A stretch of DNA of 64,000 bases from Salipiger sp. IMCC34102 (GCF_004145405.1 NZ_SELQ01000001.1:434001-498000), one strand, 5' to 3'; shown: positions 1 through 9,753, counted from the stretch's first letter. A program made the numbers and translations. The notes: generated by a model not told the origin, from the letters alone.

Positions 1-34
1 CGGGCCAGTTAAGCCTGCGCGACGTGGAAGTCAA

Positions 35-481
35 TCAGAAGGGTTCGACCACCACCGCGATCACCGCCACGACCATCAGGAGTGTCGGCACCTCGTTGGC
101 CATCCGGAAGGTCCGGCCGGAATAGGCATTCTCGCCCGCGGCGAAGGCCTTGCGGCACTTCGCCATCCATATGTGCGCCGCTGTCATGCCGATCACCGCC
201 AGAAGCTTGGCCCAGCCCCAGACCGCTCCGAAGTCGAGGCCGCCGAGCCCGATCATCACCAGCCCGAAGATCCAGGCCGCGATCATCGCGGGGTTCATGA
301 TGACCCTCAGCAGCTTCTCTTCCATGACCTGGAACGTGCGATCCATCTCGGACCCGACCGTGGCCTGCTCTGCATGATAGACGAAAAGCCTGGGAAGATA
401 GAACAGACCGGCCATCCAGGCGATCACCGCCATGATGTGAAACGCCTTGATCCAGAAGTAGTACGGCGCAATCCAGTCCAT
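35..481 (-). CDS. hemJ: Protoporphyrinogen IX oxidase HemJ
   Basis: A 148-residue membrane protein of the HemJ (UPF0093) family. It oxidises protoporphyrinogen IX to protoporphyrin IX, the penultimate step of heme synthesis, in the inner membrane. The N-terminal segment carries the family signature, an invariant histidine in FHIMAVIAWMAGL followed by YLPRLFVYH at residues 14-36. Four hydrophobic segments can be seen, and the length is normal for the family. It is transcribed leftward, away from the presumed replication origin; heme genes (hemE, hemJ) commonly flank this origin in alphaproteobacteria. The downstream neighbour is outside the window. Confidence 0.93.
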   Translation of the reverse strand: MDWIAPYYFWIKAFHIMAVIAWMAGLFYLPRLFVYHAEQATVGSEMDRTFQVMEEKLLRVIMNPAMIAAWIFGLVMIGLGGLDFGAVWGWAKLLAVIGMTAAHIWMAKCRKAFAAGENAYSGRTFRMANEVPTLLMVVAVIAVVVEPF

Positions 482-562
482 GCTTTTCCCCAGCCCGGTT
501 CTGGCCTCTCCTTAATTAAATATAAAAGAAAGAAAAGATGATGATGTAGGGCGTCCGAGAAT

Positions 563-599
563 CTGTGGACAATGAATTCGTCCCTACGGTTGTCCACAG
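563..599. repeat. Inverted pair of DnaA-box-like 9-mers
   Basis: CTGTGGACAA at 563-572 and TTGTCCACAG at 590-599 form a perfect 10-base inverted repeat with a 17-nt spacer. Each arm contains TTGTCCACA, one mismatch from the DnaA box TTATCCACA. The arms are more likely two oppositely oriented DnaA sites than a terminator, because no T-tract follows on either strand. Confidence 0.65.
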
Positions 600-655
600 C
601 GCGTTGCCGCGATTTCAAAGATAAACCTTCGGGATATCTTTGTGGAACCTATAAA

Positions 656-668
656 TATCAATAACTTG
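656..668 (+). promoter_or_regulatory. IHF binding-site match
   Basis: TATCAATAACTTG fits the IHF consensus WATCAANNNNTTR at every position. It lies between the DnaA-box pair and the third box at 871, inside the AT-rich part of the presumed origin. IHF bends DNA at several bacterial origins, including Caulobacter. Assignment is by consensus match only. Confidence 0.5.
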
Positions 669-870
669 AGTGCCTCATTCACCTTGAGGTTCCGAGCCTT
701 CCGCCTTGACTCTGGGATCGCGGGACAGTTGCGCACAGGCCGATGTTATCCTTTCCCCATGTGATCTTTTCGCGTGAAACCGCGATTGTGTCCGCCCGTT
801 CACGGCCCGTCCTGCGGGAGCTTCGGGCACACGCGACCGGCTTGACCTTCCCGATCAAAATGTCCCTGAC

Positions 871-879
871 TTGTCCACA
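871..879 (+). promoter_or_regulatory. DnaA-box-like site at maf start
   Basis: A third TTGTCCACA, identical to the arm at 590-598. Its final A is the first base of the maf start codon. DnaA binding here could couple maf-operon expression to initiation; this is inference. Confidence 0.45.
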
Positions 880-1478
880 TGACTGCCCCCCTGATCCTTG
901 CCAGCGGCTCCACGATCCGCGCCGCCCTGCTGCGTAACGCCGGCGTCCCGTTCGAGGTGCAGGCCGCGCGTGTCGACGAAGACGCCGTGAAGGACGCGTT
1001 GAGGGGCGAGGCGGCGTCTCCCCGCGACGTCGCCGACGCCTTGGCGGAGCTGAAGGCCGCCAAGATCTCCGGTCGCAGGCCGGAGGCGCTGGTGCTGGGC
1101 TGCGACCAGGTGCTGGCCTTCGACGGTGGCCTTCTGTCGAAACCCCGCGATCCGGAAGAGGCGCTCGCGCAATTGAGTGCGATGCGGGGCAAGGTGCACC
1201 AGCTGCTTTCCGCCGCGGTGCTCTACGAGGGCGGTGCGCCGCAATGGCGGCACGTGGGCGTCGTGCGGCTGCACATGCGGGACGCCTCCGACGCCTTCCT
1301 GGAAGACTACGTCGCGCGCAACTGGGACGAAATTCGACATTGCGTCGGCGCCTACCAGATCGAGGCGGAAGGGGTGCGACTTTTTCATCGCATCGAGGGA
1401 AGTCTTTTCGACGTCCAGGGCCTGCCGCTGCTCGAACTCTTGTCATACCTGACCCTTCGGGGAACACTGCCGGCATGA
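879..1478 (+). CDS. maf: Maf family nucleotide pyrophosphatase
   Basis: A 199-residue Maf/Ham1-fold house-cleaning nucleoside triphosphate pyrophosphatase of the cytoplasm, which hydrolyses non-canonical or modified NTPs to NMP and PPi. The N-terminal [16 protein letters not shown] is the family's S-x-x-R phosphate-binding start. [11 protein letters not shown] near residue 70 carries the catalytic Asp, and its following Gln resembles the YceF (m7GTP) branch more than the dTTP/UTP branch. It is the first gene of a rightward maf-aroE-coaE-dnaQ cluster and overlaps aroE by 4 nt (ATGA). The TTG-type DnaA site touches its start codon. Confidence 0.9.
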   Translation: MTAPLILASGSTIRAALLRNAGVPFEVQAARVDEDAVKDALRGEAASPRDVADALAELKAAKISGRRPEALVLGCDQVLAFDGGLLSKPRDPEEALAQLSAMRGKVHQLLSAAVLYEGGAPQWRHVGVVRLHMRDASDAFLEDYVARNWDEIRHCVGAYQIEAEGVRLFHRIEGSLFDVQGLPLLELLSYLTLRGTLPA

Positions 1479-2308
1479 CGCTGCCAGCCATTCCCCTTGC
1501 GGGCGTGATCGGGAACCCGATCGCGCAGTCCCGCTCACCGCGGATGCACAGGCATTGGCTGGCGCGCTATGGTCTGGCCGGCGATTACGTCCCCCTGGAA
1601 GTGCGCGAGGCGAACTTCGAAACCGTCGTGCGTACGATGCCGAAGATGGGTTTCGTCGGGGCCAACGTGACGATCCCGCACAAGACGGCGGCGCTCAAGA
1701 TCGCCGATCATCACAGCGACAGGGCCATCGTCATCGGGGCGGCCAACACGCTGATCTTTCGCGCGGACGGGACGATCTTTGCCGACAACACCGACGGCTA
1801 CGGCTTTATGGAGAACCTGCGCCAGGGCGCGCCGGGATGGGCGCCGCGATCCGGCCCCGCGATGGTGCTGGGCGCGGGCGGTGCCGCGCGGGCGGTGATC
1901 GTGGCGCTTGCGGACGCAGGCGTGCCGCGGATCCTGCTTTCCAACCGCACCCGCCCCAAGGCAGAGGCCTTGCGGGCCGAGTTCGGCAGCCGGATCGAGG
2001 TGGTCGACTGGGTCCAGGCGGGAGAGGCGCTCGCAGACGTGAAACTTCTGGTGAACACGACCTCGCTGGGGATGACCGGACAGGCGGAGCTGAAGATCTC
2101 CCTCGACAACTTGCGCCCCGCGACGGTCGTGAACGATATCGTCTACGAGCCGCTGGTCACGCCGCTTCTGCAGGGGGCGCGGGATCGCGGCTGCGCCACC
2201 GTCGATGGGTTGGGTATGCTGTTGCACCAGGGCGTGCCGGGGTTCGAGCGGTGGTTCGGCCGACGTCCCGCCGTCGACGACGAGTTGCGGCGGGCCGTCC
2301 TGGAATGA
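1475..2308 (+). CDS. aroE: Shikimate 5-dehydrogenase
   Basis: A 277-residue NADP-dependent shikimate dehydrogenase, which reduces 3-dehydroshikimate in the pathway to chorismate and the aromatic amino acids. Visible features are the substrate site [12 protein letters not shown] at about residues 14-25, NVTIPHK with the catalytic Lys, DNTDGYG, and the nucleotide fold GAGGAARAV in the middle. Length is typical. The ATG is chosen at 1475 because it overlaps the maf stop as ATGA and the protein starts directly with the conserved substrate domain. Its own stop overlaps the coaE start in the same way, so the genes are translationally coupled. Confidence 0.95.
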   Translation: MTLPAIPLAGVIGNPIAQSRSPRMHRHWLARYGLAGDYVPLEVREANFETVVRTMPKMGFVGANVTIPHKTAALKIADHHSDRAIVIGAANTLIFRADGTIFADNTDGYGFMENLRQGAPGWAPRSGPAMVLGAGGAARAVIVALADAGVPRILLSNRTRPKAEALRAEFGSRIEVVDWVQAGEALADVKLLVNTTSLGMTGQAELKISLDNLRPATVVNDIVYEPLVTPLLQGARDRGCATVDGLGMLLHQGVPGFERWFGRRPAVDDELRRAVLE

Positions 2309-2883
2309 GCCTGACGCTGGGCCTCACGGGCTCGATCGGGATGGGCAAAAGCACCACGGCCCAGATGTTCCGCGACGAAGGCGTGCCGGTCTGGGACGCG
2401 GATGCCGCGGTGCACGGGCTTTATGCCAAGGGCGGGGCCGCGGTCGCGCCCTTGGCCCGGGTGTTCCCCGATGCGATCGTCGACGACGCCGTCTCGCGCC
2501 CTGCCCTGAGCGCGATCCTGCGCTCCGACAAGACGGCCCTCGCCCGGCTGGAGGCCGTCGTTCACCCGCTGGTGGCGGACGACCGCGCCGCCTTTATCGA
2601 AGGCCACGATGCGCCGGTGCTGGTCTTCGACATCCCGCTGCTGTTCGAGACGGGGGCGGATGCCTGGCTCGACCGGACGCTGGTCGTCACCGCGCCGGAG
2701 GAGATCCAGGCGGCACGGGTGCTGGCCCGGCCCGGCATGACGCGCGCGCAGTTCGACATGATCCGCGCGCGGCAGATGCCCGATGCACAAAAGCGGGCCC
2801 GCGCCGACCACGTGATCGAGACGCGCACGCTGGACGCCACCCGGGCCGCCGTGCGAAACCTGCTCGCACAGTTGTCGGAGTAG
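2305..2883 (+). CDS. coaE: Dephospho-CoA kinase
   Basis: A 192-residue P-loop kinase that phosphorylates dephospho-CoA on the ribose 3'-hydroxyl, the last step of coenzyme A synthesis. The Walker A motif [10 protein letters not shown] is at residues 8-17, and [10 protein letters not shown] follows as in the family's CoA-binding region. The start overlaps the aroE stop (ATGA) and is immediately followed by the beta-strand and P-loop, which fixes the reading frame. dnaQ follows after 4 nt, consistent with one operon. Confidence 0.95.
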   Translation: MSLTLGLTGSIGMGKSTTAQMFRDEGVPVWDADAAVHGLYAKGGAAVAPLARVFPDAIVDDAVSRPALSAILRSDKTALARLEAVVHPLVADDRAAFIEGHDAPVLVFDIPLLFETGADAWLDRTLVVTAPEEIQAARVLARPGMTRAQFDMIRARQMPDAQKRARADHVIETRTLDATRAAVRNLLAQLSE

Positions 2884-2887
2884 ACCC

Positions 2888-3577
2888 ATGCGCGAAATCG
2901 TCCTGGATACCGAAACCACCGGGTTCGAACCGGCCGAAGGCGACCGGATCGTTGAGATCGGCGCGGTCGAGCTGCTGAACCACATGCCCACGGGCCGGAC
3001 GTTTCACGAATACATCGACCCGCAGCGTGCCATGCCGGCGGAGGCGTTCGCCGTGCACGGGCTGGGCGACGAGTTCCTGGCCGGAAAGCCGCTCTTTCGC
3101 GATATCGCGCAGAAGTTCGTCGATTTCGTGGGCGATGCGAAGCTGGTGATCCACAACGCCAAGTTCGACATGAAATTCCTCAACGCCGAGCTGGGCTGGA
3201 TCAACCGTCCGCTGCTGCCGATGAGCCAGGCGATCGACACGGTGGAGATGGCGCGCAAGAAGTTTCCAGGCTCGCCCGCCTCGCTGGACGCGCTCTGCCG
3301 TCGCTTCGGTATCGACAACTCCTCGCGCACGCTGCACGGCGCGCTTCTCGACAGCGAGATCCTGGCGGAAGTCTACCTGGAGCTGATCGGCGGCCGCCAA
3401 CCCGACCTTGTGCTGCAAAGCAATGGCGGTGGCGATACGGGGGACGCCGCGACCCGCTGGACGCCGCGCCCGAGGAAGACGCCCCTGCCCTCGCGCCTGA
3501 CCGAGGAGGAGGCCGCCGCCCATGCCGAATTCGTCGGCACCCTGGGCGACGCGCCGGTCTGGTCGCGCTTCAGTTGA
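2888..3577 (+). CDS. dnaQ: DNA polymerase III epsilon subunit (3'-5' proofreading exonuclease)
   Basis: A 229-residue DEDDh exonuclease that proofreads for replicative DNA polymerase III. Exo I is VLDTETTGFEP (acidic D and E at residues 6 and 8), Exo II is HNAKFDMKFLN and Exo III is HGALLDSEILAEVYLEL. The C-terminal tail beyond residue 180 is Pro/Arg rich, as in subunits that contact the polymerase alpha subunit. It ends the maf-aroE-coaE-dnaQ cluster, and its last 8 nt overlap the 3' end of the converging secB. Confidence 0.94.
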   Translation: MREIVLDTETTGFEPAEGDRIVEIGAVELLNHMPTGRTFHEYIDPQRAMPAEAFAVHGLGDEFLAGKPLFRDIAQKFVDFVGDAKLVIHNAKFDMKFLNAELGWINRPLLPMSQAIDTVEMARKKFPGSPASLDALCRRFGIDNSSRTLHGALLDSEILAEVYLELIGGRQPDLVLQSNGGGDTGDAATRWTPRPRKTPLPSRLTEEEAAAHAEFVGTLGDAPVWSRFS

Positions 3578-4094
3578 CGGGTTCGCCGCTTTCCTGCTGC
3601 TTCTTGGCCTGTGCGGCCAGCTGCGCCCGGTAAAGCTGCAAGAAGTCGATCTGTTCGAGGTTCAGCGCCTGGAAACCGCCTTCGCGGGTCGCGTTGGCCA
3701 CGATGTGCCGGACATAGGGGAAGGTCAGGCGCGGGCATTCGATCAGCAGGAACGGATGCAACTGCTGTTCCGGCACGCCGGAGACCTGGAAGACGCCCGC
3801 GTATTCAAGCTCGAGGATGAACAGCGTCTCCTGCGCTTCCTTCGTCTTCGAGGTGATGTTGAGCTTGGTGATGATCTCGAACTGGTCGTCGGCCCCGCGC
3901 TTGCGCGCGTCCACGCTGACCTGAACCTGCACTTCCGGGGTCGGATCGCCCTTGATGCCCTTCTGGGCCAGGATGTTCTCGAACGACATGTCGCGCACGA
4001 ACTGGGTGATCATGCGGGTCTGGATCTGGGGCTTCTGTTCGCCTTCGCCGGCTGCGGGGGCGTCGGTCTGGGGGACGTCGGGCGTGTCGGTCAT
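3570..4094 (-). CDS. secB: Protein-export chaperone SecB
   Basis: A 174-residue cytosolic tetrameric chaperone that keeps preproteins unfolded and hands them to SecA. After an acidic N-terminal extension of about 25 residues, the SecB core begins with RMITQFVRDMSFENI and continues with PEVQVQVSVDARK and the hydrophobic groove strand CPRLTFPYVRHIVANATREGGF. The length including the extension is normal for alphaproteobacteria. It converges with dnaQ (8-nt overlap) and lies downstream of fxsA on the same strand. Confidence 0.95.
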   Translation of the reverse strand: MTDTPDVPQTDAPAAGEGEQKPQIQTRMITQFVRDMSFENILAQKGIKGDPTPEVQVQVSVDARKRGADDQFEIITKLNITSKTKEAQETLFILELEYAGVFQVSGVPEQQLHPFLLIECPRLTFPYVRHIVANATREGGFQALNLEQIDFLQLYRAQLAAQAKKQQESGEPVN

Positions 4095-4140
4095 ATGAAC
4101 TCTCGTATGATAATCAGGTCGGGGCCGGGATAGCAGCCGC

Positions 4141-4659
4141 CTAGTGCTGCGTCCAGCCGGAGGGCCGTCCGCCCGGCCTTTCGCCGGGTTTGCGGGGCTC
4201 GTCGATACGCTCGTACTCGGCGTCGATCACGCGGTCGTCGGGGCGCGGATGCGGCGGATGATGTTCGGGGTGCCCCCGCGGATGCCCCTGCGGTCCCATC
4301 TGGAACGACTGCACCTTGATGCGCGACCGGACGGCCGTGTAGACGCGCTTGCGGATGCCCGGCACCAGAAGCGCGAAGCCCACCGCGTCGGTGAAGAACC
4401 CCGGCGTCAGCAACAGCGCGCCCGAGAACAGGATCATCGCCCCGCCCGCCAGGGATTCCGACGGATCGGACAGATCCGAGAACGACCGCCGCAGCTTCGA
4501 CAGCTCCGCCGCCCCCTGCTTGCGGACGAGATAGCTGCCCAGGATCGCGGTCAGAAGCACGATCAGCAGCGTCGGCCACAACCCGATGAACCCGCCGACC
4601 TGGATGAACAGGGCGATCTCGATCAGGGGAACGGCCACGAAGGCGAGGAGAAGGTACAT
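4141..4659 (-). CDS. fxsA: FxsA family membrane protein
   Basis: A 172-residue inner-membrane protein of the FxsA family, whose E. coli member relieves F-plasmid exclusion of phage T7. The cellular role is not well defined. Hydrophobic segments are seen near residues 1-20, 23-44 and 70-100, with the family pattern PLIEIALFIQVGGFIGLWPTLLIVLL-like. The tail is hydrophilic and His/Pro rich. The start at 4659 is preferred because AAGGACC lies just upstream at ribosome-binding distance and the protein then begins with its first membrane segment. A 10-codon upstream extension is possible. Confidence 0.88.
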   Translation of the reverse strand: MYLLLAFVAVPLIEIALFIQVGGFIGLWPTLLIVLLTAILGSYLVRKQGAAELSKLRRSFSDLSDPSESLAGGAMILFSGALLLTPGFFTDAVGFALLVPGIRKRVYTAVRSRIKVQSFQMGPQGHPRGHPEHHPPHPRPDDRVIDAEYERIDEPRKPGERPGGRPSGWTQH

Positions 4660-4766
4660 CGGCGGTCCTTTTGTCACGGGGCCGCGCACCGGTGGACTTG
4701 GCAGCGGCTGGCACCTACATAAGAAACGACACGGGTTTTACCAGCCGCGCGCGGCAAGAGGGATTT

Positions 4767-5429
4767 ATGAACGGACCGATAATCCAGATTCTCGTCCTGG
4801 CGGGGATCGCGATCTTCCTGATCCTGCGGCTGCGTGGCGTTCTCGGCACGCGCGAGGGGTTCGAAAAGCCCCCCGTCCCGCAGCAGAAGGCCGATGCCGA
4901 GGTGCCGCGCCGCCGCGACTTCGAGGTGATCGAAGGCGGCCCCGATCGCGACATCGTCGATCACGCCGACGAAGGCACCAGCACCGCCATGGCCCTGACG
5001 GAGATGAAGAAGCTCGATCCGTCCTTCAACGTGGGCGAGTTCCTTTCCGGCGCGCGCCAGGCCTACGAGATGATCCTGATGGCCTTCGAGCGCGGCGACA
5101 TGACCGAGGTGCGGCCCTTCGTCTCCGACGACATCGACGCGGCCTTCACCAGCGTGATCGACGACCGGGCCGCCCGCGGCCTGACGGTGGAAGCCACCTT
5201 CATCGGCGTCAGCGAGGTGACGTTGAAGGATGCGAGCCTCGATCCGAACACCAAGGAGGCCGAGATCACCGTCCGCTTCACCGGGGAGCTGACCCATGCC
5301 GTCTACGACGCGGACGGCAAGCTGGTCGACGGCGATCCCAACGGGATCAAGAAGCAGAAGGACATCTGGACCTTCGCCCGCGACATGGACAGCGGCGATC
5401 CCAACTGGCGTCTTGTCGCGACCGAATGA
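4767..5429 (+). CDS. Tim44/TimA domain inner-membrane protein
   Basis: A 220-residue protein with one N-terminal membrane anchor (about residues 4-19), a charged linker, and a C-terminal Tim44-like domain from about residue 75 to the end (FLSGARQAYEMILMAFERG through KQKDIWTFARDMDSGDPNW). The family is related to the mitochondrial import-motor anchor Tim44. Alphaproteobacterial members (TimA) sit in the inner membrane with an unsettled role. The ATG at 4767 is preceded by AAGAGGG. It is divergent from fxsA and overlaps mltA by 4 nt, so the two are probably co-transcribed. Confidence 0.88.
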   Translation: MNGPIIQILVLAGIAIFLILRLRGVLGTREGFEKPPVPQQKADAEVPRRRDFEVIEGGPDRDIVDHADEGTSTAMALTEMKKLDPSFNVGEFLSGARQAYEMILMAFERGDMTEVRPFVSDDIDAAFTSVIDDRAARGLTVEATFIGVSEVTLKDASLDPNTKEAEITVRFTGELTHAVYDADGKLVDGDPNGIKKQKDIWTFARDMDSGDPNWRLVATE

Positions 5430-6448
5430 CGGGCGCCGCCTGGGCCGCCGCCGTCTGGCTTGCACTCGCGGGGGCGGCGATGGCTGAACCGACCTACACG
5501 ATCCTGAGCTACGACGACCTCGACGGTTGGGCCGAGGACGATCACGCCGCCGCGCTGGACGTCTTCACCCAGACCTGCGGCGACATCTCCCGCACCGACT
5601 GGGCGCGGCTTTGCGCCTTTGCCAAGGACGGTCCCGCCGCGCGTGACTTCTTCGAGACGTTCTTCAAGCCCGTCCTGATCGAGGACGGCACGCCGATGCT
5701 CTTCACCGGCTACTACGAGCCCGAGTTGCGCGGATCGCTGACACCGTCGGACGTCTACCGCTACCCGCTCTACCGCCTGCCCGAGGACGGCCGCGCCGGG
5801 GTCTTCTCGCGCCGCGAGATCGAGGAGGACCGCCCCTTCGCGGGGTCCGAGATCGCCTGGCTGGCCGACCCGGTCGACAAGTTCTTCCTGCAGATCCAGG
5901 GCTCCGGCCGGATCCGCCTGCCCGACGGCACCCGTATCCGCGTGGGCTACGCGGGCAAGAACGGACGCGACTACACCTCCGTGGGGCAGGCGCTGGTGGA
6001 GCGCGGGGTCTTCACGCTGGAGGAAGTCTCTGCCACCACGATCCGCGACTGGGTCCGCGCCAACCCGGAGGAAGGTCAGGCACTGCTCTGGCTCAATGAA
6101 TCCTACGTCTACTTCCGCGAGGTCTCGCAGGTGCCGGCGGACAGGGGACCCTTGGGCGCGATGAACCGGTCGATCACGGCGATGCGCACGATCGCAGTCG
6201 ACCCCGAGATCACACTCCTGGGCGCCCCCGTGTGGATCGAGAAGGACGGACGCGATCCGCTGCGCCGGCTGATGGTGGCGCAGGACACCGGCTCCGCGAT
6301 CACGGGCGCGCAGCGGGCGGATGTCTTCTACGGGACCGGCCGCGCCGCGGGCGAGGCGGCAGGGGATATCAAGGACGGCGGCCGGATGATCGTGCTGATG
6401 CCCATCGACTATGCCCTGTCGAAGACAGAGCCGGAGGTGGTCTTCTGA
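5426..6448 (+). CDS. mltA: Membrane-bound lytic murein transglycosylase A (MltA)
   Basis: A 340-residue periplasmic lytic transglycosylase that cleaves the MurNAc-GlcNAc bond with formation of 1,6-anhydroMurNAc. A signal peptide ends near residue 20 (ALAGAAMA). The MltA domain spans about residues 90-250 with FLQIQGSGRI. The C-terminal 3D domain holds VAQDTGSAITGAQRADVFYG with the catalytic Asp at about residue 287. I see no lipobox Cys at the cleavage site, so it may be soluble rather than lipid-anchored. It overlaps the Tim44-like gene upstream (ATGA) and its stop abuts the Smr gene (TGATG). The AmgK/MurU recycling pair at 18-19.7 kb could salvage its product. Confidence 0.92.
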   Translation: MTGAAWAAAVWLALAGAAMAEPTYTILSYDDLDGWAEDDHAAALDVFTQTCGDISRTDWARLCAFAKDGPAARDFFETFFKPVLIEDGTPMLFTGYYEPELRGSLTPSDVYRYPLYRLPEDGRAGVFSRREIEEDRPFAGSEIAWLADPVDKFFLQIQGSGRIRLPDGTRIRVGYAGKNGRDYTSVGQALVERGVFTLEEVSATTIRDWVRANPEEGQALLWLNESYVYFREVSQVPADRGPLGAMNRSITAMRTIAVDPEITLLGAPVWIEKDGRDPLRRLMVAQDTGSAITGAQRADVFYGTGRAAGEAAGDIKDGGRMIVLMPIDYALSKTEPEVVF

Positions 6449-7038
6449 TGCGCCGCCCGCGCAATCTTTCAAAGGAAGAACGCGCGATGTGGGATCACGT
6501 GGCTCGCAAGGCGGACCCCTTGCATCCCAAACGCCCGGACCCCGCGCCCGAACCGGTCGCGAAACCCGCGCCGAAACCCGCGAAGGACACGGCACATCCG
6601 GCGCGGAAGATCGAAGATTTCACCCTCGGCATGAAGGCCGAGGTCGCGCGCCCCAACGACATCCTGCCCCCGTTGCGGGACCGGCTGCGCGCCGCACCGG
6701 TGCGGATGGATGCCAAGAACTTCATGCGGATGAAGTCGGGCAAGCTGAAGCCCGAGGCGCGGCTCGATCTGCACGGAATGTATCGGGACGAGGCCTACCC
6801 AGAGCTCATCGCCTTCATCCTGAACGCCCAGGCGGCGGACAAGCGTCTGGTGCTGGTGATCACCGGCAAGGGGCGGGCCGGCGACGATTGGGTCGGCGGG
6901 CGCGGCATCCTGCGCCGCCAGGTGCCGCAGTGGCTGCAACTGCCGCCGCTCGGTTCTGCGGTGCTGGAAGTGCGGCCCGCGCACCTCAAGCACGGCGGCG
7001 ACGGGGCCTATTACGTCTACCTAAGGCGCAGGAAGTGA
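6448..7038 (+). CDS. Smr-domain protein (putative DNA/RNA endonuclease-type)
   Basis: A 196-residue protein with a Pro/Lys-rich N-terminal half and a C-terminal Smr domain from about residue 105. Visible Smr motifs are LDLHGMYRDEAYPELIAF, VITGKGRAG and GRGILRRQVPQWL. Smr domains bind or nick nucleic acids, and the small stand-alone Smr proteins have no agreed physiological role. It is translationally coupled to mltA (TGATG). Its 3' end overlaps the converging MFS gene by 18 nt. Confidence 0.88.
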   Translation: MRRPRNLSKEERAMWDHVARKADPLHPKRPDPAPEPVAKPAPKPAKDTAHPARKIEDFTLGMKAEVARPNDILPPLRDRLRAAPVRMDAKNFMRMKSGKLKPEARLDLHGMYRDEAYPELIAFILNAQAADKRLVLVITGKGRAGDDWVGGRGILRRQVPQWLQLPPLGSAVLEVRPAHLKHGGDGAYYVYLRRRK

Positions 7039-8241
7039 CGGGGCGGCGCGGCTGATCCCCAGCGTGGCGAGTGCGGCCGCGAGTGCGAAGAAGATCGCGT
7101 AGCCGATCATCTGGGCGGGAAAGTCGATGCCGTAGTCGATCAGCACGCCCGACACCCCCGGCCCGATGGCCGAGCCGAAGACCATGATCGCGGCGGCCGC
7201 GGCCTTGATCGCGCCGATGTGGCGCGTGCCGTAGAACTCTGCCCAGAAGGCGCCGGGCAGGGTGGACTGCAACCCCTGGCCGACGCCGAGGATCGCCATT
7301 CCGATCGCCGCCGCGCCGATCCCGGGGGCGAATGCGATGACCACGAAAGACAGCGCGAAGGGCAGCATGTAGAAGGGCACGATCCGCGCGGTGCCGAAAC
7401 GGTCGATGGCCCAGCCGGTGCCGAAGTTCGACCCGATGCTGATCAGCGTATAAAGCGGGAAGAGCGCCACGAAGGCGGCGAGCGACCAGTCCTTCACTTC
7501 CGACAGGTGGACCTGCTGGAACCACAGCGCCGTGCCCCAGGCGGGCGGACCCAGAAGGGCCGGGACCATCAGCCAGAACAGCGGATGACGCATCACGTCC
7601 AGCCGTGTCCAGTGCCGGTCGTGCATCCCCGCGGCCTGTTCGTCGGTGGCAAGGCTTTGCGGCGTGCGTTCCTGGCGCAGCAGCAGGCCCACCAGTGGGA
7701 TCGTCACCAGGACGATGCCACCCGCCACGACCCAGAGCGCGCGCCAGTCCATCGTCGCGAGCAAGGCGACGAAGACGATCGGCAGCACCGCCTGCCCGAC
7801 CGAAAACCCCATCGAGGCCACGGCCAGCGCCTTGCCGCGCCCCGCCACGAACCAGCGCGCCATGGACACGACGGCCAGATGGCTCGACATGCCTTGCCCG
7901 AAAAGCCGCAGGAAGAAGATCGCCGGTATGAGCAAGAGCGCGTTCGGCACGGCGGCCATGAAGAAACAGGCCGCGGCCAGGCCCGCGAAGACCACCGTTC
8001 CGATCACCCGCACCCGGAACCGGTCCACCAGCGTGCCCGCCCAAACCATCGTCCCGGCCGAGGCCAGCGTGCCCACGGTGTAGATTCCGCCCCATTGCCC
8101 GTCGGTCAGCGCGAAATCCGTCATGATCCCGCCCGCGAAGAGCGAGATGAAGAACGTCTGCCCGTAGGAGGAGGTCAGCGTCAGGATGAACCCGGCCAGC
8201 AGGAACAGCCAGTTGGTGCGAAGGAAGGACAGAAAACCCAT
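7021..8241 (-). CDS. MFS transporter
   Basis: A 406-residue major facilitator superfamily permease with about 12 hydrophobic segments. The loop between segments 2 and 3 carries GTLVDRFRVRVIG, matching the MFS motif G-x-x-x-D-R-x-x-R-R. The central cytoplasmic loop (around residues 195-215) is charged and splits the two six-helix halves. The substrate cannot be told from sequence; it lies downstream of hslU and not in a pathway operon. A cluster of hairpins at 8380-8429 separates it from hslU. Confidence 0.85.
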   Translation of the reverse strand: MGFLSFLRTNWLFLLAGFILTLTSSYGQTFFISLFAGGIMTDFALTDGQWGGIYTVGTLASAGTMVWAGTLVDRFRVRVIGTVVFAGLAAACFFMAAVPNALLLIPAIFFLRLFGQGMSSHLAVVSMARWFVAGRGKALAVASMGFSVGQAVLPIVFVALLATMDWRALWVVAGGIVLVTIPLVGLLLRQERTPQSLATDEQAAGMHDRHWTRLDVMRHPLFWLMVPALLGPPAWGTALWFQQVHLSEVKDWSLAAFVALFPLYTLISIGSNFGTGWAIDRFGTARIVPFYMLPFALSFVVIAFAPGIGAAAIGMAILGVGQGLQSTLPGAFWAEFYGTRHIGAIKAAAAAIMVFGSAIGPGVSGVLIDYGIDFPAQMIGYAIFFALAAALATLGISRAAPSLPAP

Positions 8242-8379
8242 GCCCCACCCATCGGCTTCTGCGCACCGAAAGGGAAGGGCCGGCGGGGCTGAACGCGCAA
8301 ATAAGCGGTCTCACTCCCGCGCGCCCCCCGCCATTCCACGCCACCCGCCCTCTCTGTTCCGGAAATATCCCGGGGAGGC

Positions 8380-8429
8380 GACGCGCAGCGTCGGCGGGGC
8401 AGAGCCCCCCGGCGTCCCCTTGGGACGCC
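8380..8429. repeat. Three consecutive short hairpins (intergenic element)
   Basis: In the 204-nt gap between hslU and the MFS gene there are three adjacent perfect stems: GACGC-gca-GCGTC (8380-8392), GGGGC-aga-GCCCC (8396-8408) and GGCGTCCC-ctt-GGGACGCC (8411-8429). There is no T-tract. They may end or stabilise the leftward hslVU transcript. The arrangement resembles GC-rich intergenic repeats common in roseobacter genomes, but whether it is dispersed cannot be judged here. Confidence 0.55.
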
Positions 8430-8445
8430 ACGCGGAGGCGCGGCC

Positions 8446-9753
<1,308 letters not shown>

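Larger units (their letters stand above)
482..878. other. oriC: Putative chromosomal replication origin (oriC region)
   Basis: An intergenic gap of about 400 nt between divergent hemJ and maf with no credible gene. Seen directly: an AT-rich block at 511-540 (about 25 of 30 bases A/T) and another at 607-668, both conspicuous in a GC-rich chromosome. There are three copies of TTGTCCACA, which differs from the DnaA box TTATCCACA at one base: 563-572 (inverted), 590-599 and 871-879. There is also a perfect IHF consensus at 656-668. Known: alphaproteobacterial origins (for example Caulobacter) lie between hemE and the maf-aroE-coaE-dnaQ cluster. Function is inferred from these two lines together. 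The RP001/ppsR-type gene often found beside this origin is absent here. Confidence 0.7.

Noticed and set aside
511-540. CtrA sites in the presumed origin (TTAATTAA)
   Set aside because: TTAA repeats are directly adjacent and lack the 7-base spacer of the CtrA consensus; the block is better read as part of an unwinding region.
725-760. Further DnaA boxes (TTGCGCACA, TTATCCTTT) in the origin gap
   Set aside because: Each differs from the DnaA consensus at three or more positions; including them would be pattern stretching.
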